Notes under the pieces: model-generated
Told to the model about the DNA's origin: nothing
The model's database searches: none
Seen by the model: only the letters and a program-made list of their open reading frames with translations
Shown here: positions 30,523-42,029 of the stretch, piece after piece
Layout of the letters: each line of letters starts with the position of its first letter
How positions within the stretch are numbered: position 1 is the stretch's first letter
From: Paratrimastix pyriformis
Lineage: Eukaryota > Preaxostyla > Paratrimastigidae
Length of the DNA stretch: 64,000 bases
NCBI GenBank assembly: GCA_027972325.1
Contig: JAPMOS010000022.1
Span: forward strand, 248,001-312,000
Reading direction: 5' to 3'
Made by a program: the position numbers and the translations under genes

Positions 30523-30939
30523 AATGAACTCCTTGCGGCGGACGTCGGCCGTGTTGTACCGCAGACTAACAGCAGATGGGAGTCTGCGCCTTGTGGCTCT
30601 GCGGACACAGCCCACCCGCGCTGGTTGGGAGTGAGAGGAGGGCGGCCGGCTGAGGTGGCACTCCGTCTTTCTGAAACATGCGCAGAGCGTTTTCCAATTT
30701 TCCCGTCCAGACATCACCACCAAAAACCGAAAGAAGGGTGGCCCTTCGGCATCACGGTGGTCGCCCAGCTTGGCCCAAGGCCGAGAAGTTCTTCCACCTG
30801 GTGGGCGAGGCGCACCGCAAGGTCGAGCGGACCTTCAACCGCTCCCTCTGGCTGGCTCGTATTGCCGCCACGCTGGCACGCTGGGGTGCGGCGCTCGAGG
30901 AGACCTGGGCCCAGGACGCCACAAGAGCACGGGCCTGAT
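30523..30939 (+). CDS. Small gene, unresolved; possible mitochondrial protein
   Basis: A start at 30523 gives MNSLRRTSAVLYRRLTADGS, rich in Arg/Ser/Leu like a mitochondrial presequence. A separate downstream frame (30,770-30,930) encodes AEKFFHLVGEAHRKVERTFN and WLARIAATLARWGAALEETW, which looks helical and protein-like. I could not find a splice that joins the two in frame. It starts about 157 bases from the opposing basic-protein gene. Treat as a hypothesis. Confidence 0.3.
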
Positions 30940-31418
30940 ATGCTTCAACTCTCTTAACCAGCAAGATGGAGAGCGACCCCAACGCCAAGATGGACTAAAG
31001 CGGTGAGTGGGGTAAAACCTTTCTTTTGTTCCTATTCCTGAATTTTCCCTTCGTTTTCGTATCAGTCTCGTGTTAATCATATCATTCTCCTCTTCCTTCT
31101 CTTTCTTTCTTCATTCACCTCTTTCTTCATTCACCTCTTCTCCGACAATTGCCCCATCGTCCCCGGGCCAACAAGTTTTTCCCCCTCTTTGGCAAGGACA
31201 ACAGCAATAGATGAATGTTCAGGCAGGAGGCGCAGTGACTACGAACGCCACCACGAAACACAGACATCGGACGGCCATTCGCACTCCTGGAGGAAGTGTT
31301 GTTGCAGGCGAGGGTGGGGTTTGCACACTATCATGTATCATAAGCCGGCGACAGAGCGAGCCCCCTCCGGGTTGAAGTGGTCCATTTCACGTCCGGAGTT
31401 TGTTCGGATCGAGAAACC
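30940..31418. other. Region upstream of the P5A ATPase without supported exon
   Basis: T-rich stretch with TTCATTCACCTCTT repeated twice (about 31,109-31,140), then about 250 bases with no coding evidence. Confidence 0.4.
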
Positions 31419-34400
31419 ATGAAAGTCGCTCGTATTTCGACCCATCGACCGACTTCCTTCGCATTCCGACTCGACATTCTCCCTTTTTCGGTTGCATACG
31501 CCCTTTCGGTGTATCATCTGGCAATGCGTGGGACACACTGGACTCATTTTGTCCCACTTGTTGCCTCAGTTGCTGTGCACATCCTCACCCTTGTCTCTTC
31601 TTATTGGAGCATTCGCTTCCGGACTTTTTTGAACTATCGCCAGGTCGCGCGGTTGCTTCGTCGCCTCGCCTCTGAACTCCGTTTGCTTAGGTGGCCCCTG
31701 GGCAAGCCACGTGCGCTTGCGTTCTCCCCCTGAAACATCACGGACATGCCCAAATGTGCCCTTTGAAACACAATCATCCTTGCGGCATCGCGTTTACCTT
31801 TCAACGGCGCCTCTTTGTGTGGAACCCCGAGAGTGCCACGTTTCTTCCACTGGAAAATCCCCTTCACCGTACCTTCCAACAGTACGTCGATGCTGCCAAG
31901 TCGGGCTACGAAGACCCCGACGAGGAAGTCTCGCTTGCCCCCGCTGCTCCTGCCTCCGCCGCCCCTCCGGCTGTGACCACCGGTGCCCCCAAAGCCACCC
32001 AGGGCAAACCCCATGGTAGGCAACAGGGAGCAAGTGCCGAAACCGAAGCCGACTCTGCCGCACATCCGGCCGTTTCGGTCGGCCCGAGCAAACGCGAGAT
32101 GATGTGGGGCAAGAACGAGTCCGTCACTCCGCATTTTCCTTCTCCCTCGTTCTGACCCCGCCCTCTGCCCGGTTCTCATCAGGTTTGACATTCCGATGCC
32201 CACCTTCTGGGACCTCTTCCAGGAGCACCTGATGGCGCCCTTCTTCCTCTTTCAGATGCTCTGCGTCTTCCTGTGGCTCTTCGACGAATACTGGCACTAC
32301 TCCCTGCTGACGCTGGTGGTTCTGGTTGCCTTCGAGGCGACTGTCGTTCTTGCGGTTTGTCTTCCCCTCCCATTGCTTGTCTCGATGACCTCCACCTCTC
32401 CCATCCGATCCCCCGAACAGCGCATGAAGAACCTCCGCATCCTCCGCGGGATGGCCGCCCCCGCCAGCAAGGTCCCGCCCGCCCCCACTCGCCGACTCAT
32501 CTGCGTTCTGTCATCCAGGTTTACGTCTATCGCAACAAACGTTGGGTCGCCGTGATGAGCGACCTCATTTTCCCGGAGGACATCGTCTCGATCGCCCGGT
32601 CCGTCCTCCCTCCTCACCCTCCCCTCCCCCTCCCCCCATCCTTCTTGCCATGACCACACACTCCGCCCTCCACCGCCAGGCCTCGGCACCAAGCGGCAAA
32701 TAGCGCCGGCCAGCCGACCAATGTGCCCTGCGATGCCCTTCTTCTGGCCGGCCAGGTGGTGGTCAACGAGGCCCTCCTGACGGGCGAGTCAGTCCCCGTC
32801 GTCAAGGTGGGCCTCGCCGCCCGACTGGAGGAGGACCCGACCCTGGCCGCTCATGCCCTCGACATGAAGTCGTCCAGTCCGTCTGTGCATCGCCGGGGCA
32901 CAACGCTCGGCCTCGTTTTCGGGTTGCCCCGCACCTTGTCCACTCGCTCAGTCCCTTTGATTGGCACGCACGCAGCACCGCCCCATGCGCTCATTGCACA
33001 TGCCGTTCCCGTCCCTGTCCCTGCGTGCGTCTCTGATGCGCAGCCGATCGCGTGCACGTTGTGCTGCGGGGCACGGAGGTGATGCAGGCCGCCCTGCCCG
33101 AGGGGCCGCTCACCACCCCAGCCGGCGCCCCGATTCCCCGCCCTCCAGATGGCGGCTGCCCGGCCTTTGTCCTCCGGACGGGCTTTGCCACCTCGCAGGT
33201 CCGCTTCTTGTTTGAGTGGAAGCTGGTCCGGGAGGTGAAACTTTGGGGCAGACCTTTTCTGGGAAGGACGCAGTCGGTTGTTTTTTTCCCGACACGGACG
33301 CGACGATGGTGATCCAAAACGAACCCTTCTCGTGGGTTTTCCGGCTGCTCTTTGGCGCCCCGCAGGGCAAGCTGATGCGGACCATTCTCTTCTCCACCGA
33401 GCGGGTCCCGGTGGCCTCGTCGGAGAGCGTGTGCTTCATCGGCGTCCTGCTGACCTTCGCCATTGCCGCCTCCCTCTACGTGGTGCGCCACTCGCCCGCC
33501 TCGCGCGCCCCATTCAAGGTGTTCCTCAACATCTCCGAGGTCCGTCCACGCCCCTCTCGAGATGGTGTGACCATCTACCCCACGTTTTCTAGATCATCAC
33601 CTCCGTGGTGCCCCCCGAGCTGCCCATGCAAATGTCGCTTGCCGTCAACACGGCCCTGGCGGCCCTCTTTAAGAAGGCCCGCTGCCTCTCCAGTCGGTAA
33701 GACCGACCCCCCTCATCGCCCTCTCATCCCTCTCGGCTCCTCATCCCTCTCGGCCCCCAGAACATTTTCTGCACGGAGTCCTTCCGGATCCCCGAGGCCG
33801 GCAAACTGACCGTGTGCTGCTTCGATAAGACGGGTCTGTCCCCCCTTTCTTCCACCCCTTCGCAGCCTTTCTCATGGGACTCCGCATTGGCCCGTTAGGG
33901 ACCCTGACCGACGATGAACTCCTGGTGGAGGGTGTCGCCGGCCTCCCCGGTACCGCCCCCCGTTCCCTCGTCGCTGCTTCTGCTGTGCCCACCGAGGTCT
34001 GTTGGTCAATCCTCTCCCCGGCCCTCCGCATCTCCCTCTCTGCCCACCGTCGCCGTCACCAGACCGGCTTTGTGCTCGCCGGGTGCCACTCGCTGGCCCT
34101 GGTCGAGAGCTCGCTGGTCGGCGACCCCCTGGATCGGGTGGCCCTGCTGGCCTCGGGGTGGTCCCTCCAGAAGGGTTTGTCGGCCCCCCCATCCCGCCTC
34201 TTCTCCACACTCGACGCAACAACTGCTCTCTTTGTTGGGCAGGCGACACCACCATTGTGTCGCGGGCCTCTCGCCTGAGCGCCCAGATCGTCGCCCGGCA
34301 TCCGTTCCTGCCCGCCCTCCGGCGGAACAGCGCCATCCTGCAAGTCAGCGGGGCCCCCGGCACCAGCGGCCGCCCCCAGATGGTGGCCGTTTGCAAGGGC

Positions 34401-37061
34401 GCCCCCGAGGCCATGGGGCCCCTCTACGCCCAGGTTTGTGTGTCCCCCTCGCTGGGCTGGCTCTTTGGCCTTCCTGTTCGAGGACGCCTCATCACGGACT
34501 GCGATCCGGCCTGGGGTGTCGCAGGTACCCGCGGGCTACGAGGCACTGCATACCCACTATGCTCGCGAGGGCGCTCGTGTCCTCGCCTTGGGCTACAAGA
34601 CCCTCTCGGCCGAGACCCCGTCGGAAGTCTGTTCGCGCTCCCCTTCCGGGCCACATCCGCTCGCCTTTGCAGGCGCGCCGCTTGGGGCGCCCCGAGATCG
34701 AGTGCGGCCTGACCTTCGCCGGGCTGCTGGTGCTCTCGTGCCCCATCCGGGACGACAGCCTCGAGACCGTCACCCGCCTCCGCGAGTCCTCCCACCAGGT
34801 CCACCGCGCCCGCCGCGCCCGGTCCCGCCTTTCATGGTGTTCTCTGTGCCTCTTCACACGAACCACCTTCATCTCCCGCCCGCCGGTATTGCCGATGGGT
34901 GCAGGTGGTCATGGTCACGGGCGACCACCTCCTGACGGCCGTCCACGTGGCCCAGTCGCTGAACATGATCGCCCCGTCGCAGACCCTCCTGTTGGCTCTT
35001 CCGCAGCGTCTGTTCCCGTCCCGGTTGGGGATGGGGAAGTCCATCCTGACCCGAACGATGTCGCACCCTCCGCAGGCGAGTGGCAAACCCTCGACGGGAG
35101 GGTCCGACTGCCTCTGGAGAAGCAGCCGCCTGTCGATGGCGAGCTGTGCCTTGACGGGCCCGCCCTGGAGGCCCTCCTGGCCACCGGTCCGCTTCCCGTT
35201 CCCGGCTGCCCCCCTCGGGTCTGATGACGGCTGCTCTTGCTCCTGCACAGGCTGGAAAATGGCCCCGTTCTTCCGTGCGGCTCGTGTCTTCGCACGGATG
35301 TCGCCCGCCCTCAAGGTTCGCCCGGCCCCCGCATCCCCTTGCACTCCCTTGGCCGATGTAGGAGCGGGTCGTGGCCGAGTATCGCTCGGCGGGCTGCACG
35401 GTGCTCATGTGTGGCGACGGCACAAACGACGTGGCCGGCATTAAGCACGCCCAAGTGGGTCTGGCCGCCCCTCCGCCCCCGTCGCTCATTCACCGACCAA
35501 CCCGGGACTTAGGGATGGCGCTTCTCCGGCATGCCTCGGCTGCCCCGGTCACTCCGGCCCCCTCCCCGGCCGCCTCGGCCCGCCCGACCCCCGCGTCCTC
35601 GCCTGCTCCCCCCTCTTCCGCTTCTCCGGTCCCCGATTTCTTCGCGGGAAAGACGGCCATCCGCAAGGGCGTGGTCTGCTGCCGCCTCCTAACCTCCCGC
35701 TTTCGTTCGCTGCTCCTCTCATCCCATTCCATTTTCGTCTTTATGTCTCCCCTTGGCCAGGCTCGGCGTCCCCCCGGTTCTGCTGCCCATGCGGCCGGCC
35801 GCCCGGCGGGCGGGCTGCGCGGGTGGCTGGCCAAGATGCAGGAGCAGGTCGAGAAGCAGCGGGCCGAGCTGGCGGCCCAGCAGGCCAAGATGGCCGCTGC
35901 GGGCCCCGAGGTTTGTCGCCGCTTTGACTTCCCCCCTGCCGCTGATGGCTCCCTCCGTTTCCAGGCTGATGGGAGCGAGGTGGCCCCTGTGGTGCGCCTG
36001 GGTGACGCCAGTATCGCGGCACCGTTCACCTCGAAGCTCGGCACTGTCCGCTCGGGTCTGTGGGTGTTCCTCTCGTGGTTGGTGCCACCCAGATCTGACG
36101 CTCCCGGGTCCATCCCGCCCCAGTGTGCGACTTGATCATCCACGGCCGGTGCACCCTGGCCACGGTGATGATGATGTACCGCATCCTCGCCCTGGGCTCG
36201 CTCCTGAACGCCTACCAGCTCTCGGTGCTCGCCCTCCTGGGGGTCAAGCCCTCCGACAAGTCCGCCCCCCTGCAGCCCTTTCTCCCCTTCCATCCTCAAA
36301 CATCCTACTTGATAGCCAAATGACCGTGTCGAGCTTCGCCGTTGTCGCCTCGGTGATGCTCATTGCCCGGTCCCCGGTCTGGGTCACCCCATCGATACCG
36401 CCTTTCATCACCCGCGTCTCCCCCTCCCTAGCCACTGGAGACCCTCTCCCCTCAACGCCCACATACATCGATCTTTTCAGCGGGGATGCTGCTCTCACTC
36501 GTCGGGCAGTTCGGGGCCCATATGGCCACAATGCTGCTGGCTACCCGGCTCGTCCCGGCCGATGTCATGCAGAGCATCATCAGGTCTGCTCCTCCCCGGC
36601 CTGTTTCTCATTGGTCACTGTTGGCTCTCAGCGAGGCCGACCCTGACGGGGTCTATAAGCCGACCATCCTCAACACCATCGTCTTCTTGGTGGGAATGGC
36701 CCAGAATGCCATCATCTACGCTGTCAATTTCCAAGGACGCCCATTTATGCAAAGTGCTCTGCAATACCGGCCATTCATGTACAGCCTCTATGCCAGCTTC
36801 GGGATGGTCACCGTGATTACACTCCGGCTCGTTCCGTCCTTCAATGAGTGGCTTGAACTCAGCCCAATGCCCCTTCAGGTCTGCCGTTCGTCTCTCCAGC
36901 CTCACCCCGGTGGTTCCTTCCAGTTGGCCTTGCGCCTTCTGGGGCTGCTCGCCGCCGACCTGGTGGTAACTTTTGTCTGGGAGCGCCTGATGAGGTGGGT
37001 TTTCTCGGGTGCCCCACGCGTCCGTGCCCCGACGAAGCATTATGCCGAAAACGCGAATTAA
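31419..37061 (+). CDS. ATP13A1: P5A-type P-type ATPase (ATP13A1/Spf1 type, ER helix dislocase)
   Basis: [20 protein letters not shown] begins the P5-specific N-terminal membrane hairpin. In order: [14 protein letters not shown], paired helices ([20 protein letters not shown]), actuator motif [11 protein letters not shown]5A signature [27 protein letters not shown] split by an intron before TLTDDE (phosphorylation Asp in DKTGT), nucleotide-binding [21 protein letters not shown], and hinge [17 protein letters not shown]-terminal helices include [20 protein letters not shown] and [20 protein letters not shown]. It ends in ENAN. Known role: removes mis-inserted transmembrane segments from the ER membrane. 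All catalytic motifs are intact. Roughly fifteen short introns, most starting GTYYG. The stop is 74 bases before the next gene. Confidence 0.93.
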
Positions 37062-37135
37062 GACGCCTCTTTCCTCATTGGTTTTTGGTCGAAGGGGAGC
37101 TTGTTGGTGATGGCACAATGGGCGGTGAATGGTGA

Positions 37136-40100
37136 ATGGAGAAACCAAGAGCAAGGAGAAGGATTTTCGAGATTCCCTGTTGCTCGGCTCTGACCCAGGG
37201 GTGTTGCAGTGCAGACCCATCTGCAGGCATTCGTTTCCCAGATTTCACGCCTCCACGCGACATCTTAACATCAGGGACCTTTTGGTCCTTTTCGTATATT
37301 GCCGCTCTCCTCCTGGCTCTGACTTCGGTGGCAGCGTTCCATTCGTATGAGTTATTCCATTTTTTCGCAGAAATCCTGGTGGTTTTCATCCACCAACTCA
37401 TTTTTGTTTTCACCAGTCTGTTCGGGCCCAAACGACCTTGCGCTCATTTCACTTCCTATTGAACTAGTTCACACAGCTCATCTGCACAAGGTCCGCAAAG
37501 TCGTCACTCCTCGCTCTTCGATGCGTCCGTAGAACGCTTTCATTCGTTTTCTTGGTACCGGCCTTTACTGGTGCTCGTGCTCCGAGCTTCTCCATGTCAC
37601 CTTCTACCTGGGCATGGGCTTCGTCCACAACCCACATGTTCATGACTGGAGCCTTTGCTTCCACACGGTCACCGAAATCTTTCAGACGGCGATATTTGTC
37701 GTTGGAGTGCAGTTCTTTTTGGACGCTACCAAGCCGCCCCCATTGCGCGCCCTGTTCTTCTTTACCGGGGTCCCGTTCGTCGCCCTAGTTACTTCGGTCT
37801 TTCTGGGGATTTTCCCGCTTTGCTCCGGCCCAAACAATCTACCGACCGTTTTCCAAAGGGCGGTTGATCTGGCCATCTGCCTCTTCGTCGCCGGGTACGG
37901 CTGCCTTCTCTACCACCGCCGGCGGAAGCTGCAGGTGCACCCCATCACGTTCTACTCGCTAATGATCTCGCTGGCATCGCTCTGCATTGGCGAATTCTTC
38001 CTTGTTTTCTGGCAGGTCTGCACGCCCCCGCACTCTCCCCTGGGCAACTTCCCTCTTTCCGATCCATTAGCACGATGCCGACTCCATCCGGGTGGCGGGG
38101 CATCTGCTCAAGATCGTCGCCGCGTACAGCATCTACTTCGGGGTCCTGCGCGTCTCGTTTCTTTCACCATACAAAGTCTGTGCAGCCTAAGCCTTTGGGG
38201 GGCGGTGGGGACAGTGGGGGGCGGCTGGGCATAAGGGATCCTCACCCACCTGCCTGTTCCTTTTCGCGCTCCCAAGGGGCTCTTCCACGCCCTGCTGACA
38301 CAGCGCAACGAACTCGAGCGGGAGCGCAACTTCGCCGATGCCATGATCGGCCGGCTCCCCGTGGCAGTGGTCGTTTTCTCCGCCACGAAAGTGCTCCGGT
38401 CCGCCTCTCTTCAGACGGGCGGTGTGGCAATGGCGGTGGCAATGGCGGTGGCAATGGCGGTGGCAATGGCGGTCGCGGTGAGGGGGGGGGGGGGGGGGGG
38501 GGGTCATTGGAGTTGTTCACCGGCTTGGGCTGACCCCCTTTGGGCGAACGTAGGGTCAACGAGTACTTGACGGCGTTGACGGGCCTGACCAGCCCCTTGC
38601 TGGACACCAAGAGCGATTGGTGCCACACCCTCTTTCAGACCTCCACCTCGGAGCTCTTTCGCCAAAGGTCGCCCAGCCGCAGCCATCGTCACCCTCTTTC
38701 TGACGAGCTTTCCAATGCTCTCTTTCTGTAGTTCGTGCAAAAGCCTTCTGAAGAGGGCCGCCGGGATCTCCTCGCCGCTCTTGCCCTCCCCCTCGCCGCC
38801 GACATCCCCCAGCCCCGAGTCCGACATGGACATCGAAATGGATTGTCTGCCCCTCGCGGTCGATCGGTGATCCGTCACAGAGGTGGTGTCTTTGTAGGGA
38901 GCATTCAGCCCTTGTCCGTCGTTGACCCGGACAAGACCCATCTGGGCTTCGTGGACGAACTCCACGGAGAGGCGCCCGAGCAAGTGATGGTGGCCACGGG
39001 GGTCGACGTGACCCTGGCCAACCGGGCACGCCGGATCCTGCTCACCCAGCACCGCGAGCTCGATCGGATGGTCCGGTGTGGGTGGCGCTGCGTGGGGGCT
39101 GCACGTGGTGGTTGCGCCGTTGTTTGTTCTACCCCGGGACCCGTGTCTACCGGCAGAGGCGCTGCCGACCCGGTGTGAATGATCCTGGGGTCCCCGACTT
39201 GGTTCTCAGCTTTTTTTTGGCGTCGTGCCTCGACGTGGCGTTGTTCACTGCCCCAACCCCGACTGGGCGGGCAGGTGCGCGCGCGGACGGCCGACCTCGA
39301 GGCCGCCCTGGCCGAGCTGCGCCAGCGGACCACCGACCTGGCCGCGGCCCGGGACTCGGCCGAGTCGGCGGCCCGGGCCAAGACGACCTTCCTCAACTCG
39401 ATGTCGCACGAGCTGCGGACCCCGCTGACGGCCATCCTGGGCTGCAGCGAGCTGCTGCAGGACAGTCTGCACACGCGCGACGTGCAGGAGGCCACCCTGC
39501 ACGCGGCCTCGATCCGCGAGAGCGGCCAGCGCCTCCTCGACACCGTCAACGGTCTGCACCGACATTTTTTTCAAAGCCCGCCACCCGCACCCCTGTGCCA
39601 GAGTTCCCCGCCGTCCCTGCAGACGCCCACCCCCCGTAGCTAGCCACAGCCACAGCCACAGCCACAGCCACAGCCACAGCCACAGCCACAGCCACAGCCA
39701 CAGCCACAGCCACAGCCACAGCCACAGCCACAGCCACAGCCACAGCCACAGCCACAGCCACAGCCACAGCCACAGCCACAGCCACAGCCACAGCCACAGC
39801 GCCACAGACCCCATTTTGGGCGAGCTCGTCATCTCGGCACTGCTGGTGGTGGTGTGTGCGGGGTGGCCGCCGCCAGGTGTGCTGGACATGGCCCGGTTCG
39901 AGTCGGGCCGCTTCCCGCTGCATCTGGAGTCCCTGGATGCAGTTGATGTGGTGCGGAAGGCCCTGGGGCTGCTGGCCCCGCTGGCCCTCAAGAAGGGCCT
40001 CCGCCTGGCCCTGCGCACCAACTGTCACCAGCTCAGCGTCACGGTCCGTCCCTTCAACGCCCCGGCTGCCGCCTGCCATCTGCCTTTCGTGCTCACTCCT

Positions 40101-41757
40101 GCTTTGCCGATCCCTGTCGGCCGCTTCTTGTTTTGGCAGTCGGACCCGTCCGGGCTGCGGCACATCATCAACAACCTGGTGGGCAACTCCATCAAGGTCC
40201 GCCTTGGGCATGCTTGTTGCCCCCGATCCGCTTCCCGTCCCGCTTCTTGGGCCTCGCGAGGCTGACAGTCCGCGCTCCCCTGCCGTTGCGTCTGGGCTGC
40301 TGGGCAGTTCACCGCCGAGGGGCACGTGGAAGTGCGCATCCTGCGCGCGAGCGCCGAGCCGCAGTGGATCATCGAGGTGGAGGTCTGCTGCCGGGGGGGG
40401 GGGGGGGGGGGGGGGGCTCGTGTCCTCCCCGTCTGTGCGGCGGCAAGCTGGCTTCTCACCCACCGCACGCTCTGCCTGCTGGTTGGCCGCCCCGCCGCAG
40501 GACACGGGCTGCGGGATGTCGGCCGACTTCCGCAAGCGGATCTTCCAGCCCTTCTCGCAGGAGAGCGAGGGCTCGACCCGGCGCTACGACGGCAGCGGGC
40601 TGGGGCTCTCGCTGGTGCGGATGTACGTGAGCGTGCTGGGCGGGTCGATCGACGTCACCTCGCAGCGGGGCAAGGGCACCACCTTCCACATCCTGCTGCC
40701 CCTGATCAGCGTTCCGCCCCCTTCGGCTCTTGTGTCTCCGTCGCCGCGAGTGACTGCCGGGCCGACCCTGGCCGCCAGTACTGGCCCGATCAAGCGCCTA
40801 TTTCAGGCATCCGATCAGCTGTTTTTGCCCCGCCTCTCCTCTTCGCCCTCACCCTCGCCCGCGCCCTCGTCTCCATCGCCCGCTTCCCTCCCACTCGGCT
40901 CCGATTCACCCGCTCCCGCTGCGCCCGTTGGGAGCATGGGCCACGGCGGTCCCGCGGGCATGACCACCACCCTCGTCCTGCCGCTCGCGGATCCTCCCGA
41001 CCAAGAGGAGGTCCTCTCAGGCTCCCACGCCCGCGCCCTGCCCTCAATGGCCTCGGACCTTCCGCAAGAACCCAACGCGGCGGCCGGCTTGGCTCCAGCC
41101 CCGGGTGACTCCGCGAGCACGACGTCACCCGAAGCGGCCGCTCCGCAAGTCACGGTAATCCCTCCCAGGAGCCTCCCCCCCTCGAACTCTGTGGCATCGC
41201 CCCCGCCCCTGGCGGCCCTGGTGGTGGAGGACAACCTGCCCTGCGCCCTGGTGTGCCGCCGGTTCCTGGCGCCCCTCTTCAGCCGGGTGGATGTTGTCCA
41301 CAGCCCCGACGAGGCCATTGTCGCCCTCGCACGGGCCCACGAGGCCGCGCCTTCCTCCACCTTCCCATATGCGATGATTTTTATGGACATTGATCTGGGC
41401 CATCCCACGGTCGACGGAGGTCTGTTTCTGGTCGTCCTGTCCCGACCTCAATTGCTGTTAGTTGTGTTGCTGCGCGATCTCCGCGTTCGTTTCCCGGCCA
41501 TGGAGGCCGTGCCCGCCCTGGCCACCACGGCCCACATCCTGCAGGCCGACCGGGACGAGCTCATGCAGACGGGCCTCTTCGCCGAGGTGGTGGGCAAGCC
41601 CTACAGCCGCGAGCTGCTCCTCGAGACGGCCCAGCGCCACCTGCAGAGCTCACACCCCCTCGTGGCCGCGGCCCTCCGCAAGCAGCGTCGTCATGTCTCT
41701 TCCGCAAACCGCCGTGCCACTTTCTCTTCTCCTTCTGTTGTTTTCACGGACACATAA
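37136..41757 (+). CDS. Hybrid histidine kinase A (MASE3-like, PAS, HisKA, HATPase, REC)
   Basis: Membrane sensor exons ([78 protein letters not shown]) resemble a MASE3 domain. A coiled linker and PAS follow ([40 protein letters not shown]). HisKA has the H-box [12 protein letters not shown] (His near 39,408). The ATPase has [12 protein letters not shown] (N box), DTGCGMS and [12 protein letters not shown]. The receiver has LVVEDN, phosphoacceptor FMDIDL (about 41,383-41,400), and GKPYSRELL with its conserved Lys. All catalytic residues are present, so it should phosphorelay to a separate HPt protein. Four segments are identical in sequence to kinase B just downstream. Confidence 0.9.
38411..38502. 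repeat. 12-base GGCAATGGCGGT repeats plus a G run in the kinase A intron
   Basis: About four to five GGTGGCAATGGC-type units are followed by about 20 G. The tract lies in the intron that separates PAS exons. Confidence 0.85.
38993..40050 (+). repeat. Conversion block 1, copy A
   Basis: Identical base for base to 44181-45244, except that copy A has one fewer CAGCCA unit. It covers the end of the linker exon, a full intron, the HisKA exon, the microsatellite intron and the next exon up to its donor. Flanks on both sides diverge abruptly. Confidence 0.92.
39646..39801. repeat. (CAGCCA)n microsatellite, copy A
   Basis: About 26 perfect hexamers in the intron after the HisKA exon, within conversion block 1. 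Confidence 0.95.
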
Positions 41758-42029
41758 AACGGAGTGTGTCATATTTTCACCCACTTATTTAATGCTCTTT
41801 CTTTTGATCCCCTCGTTGAGCCATCCCCACCTCCTGCTTGTTTCTTCAGTTATCCAAGCTTTTTCATCGTTTTTCGTCCAGAAAAAGCCTCGTTGTTCTT
41901 GATCCACTCACACGCGAAAACAGATCGGGCTGGGCATGGTTCTTGGGTTGACGCCGGGTTGACGCCGGGTTGACGCTACAGTGTTTCTTTTTTCGAGCTC
42001 GGTTCCGGCCTTGTCGCCGGCGACAAGCG
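41758..42029. promoter_or_regulatory. Gap between kinase A and kinase B
   Basis: 270 bases, T-rich, with three tandem GGGTTGACGCC units at about 41,945-41,976 just before the kinase B start. No coding evidence. Confidence 0.45.

Noticed and set aside
39646-39801. CAGCCA array as a CRISPR-like repeat or a coding Leu-Trp / Val-Ala repeat protein
   Set aside because: It is a simple hexamer without spacers, sits between splice sites of a kinase gene, and the long open frames across it on the minus strand are by-products of the repeat.
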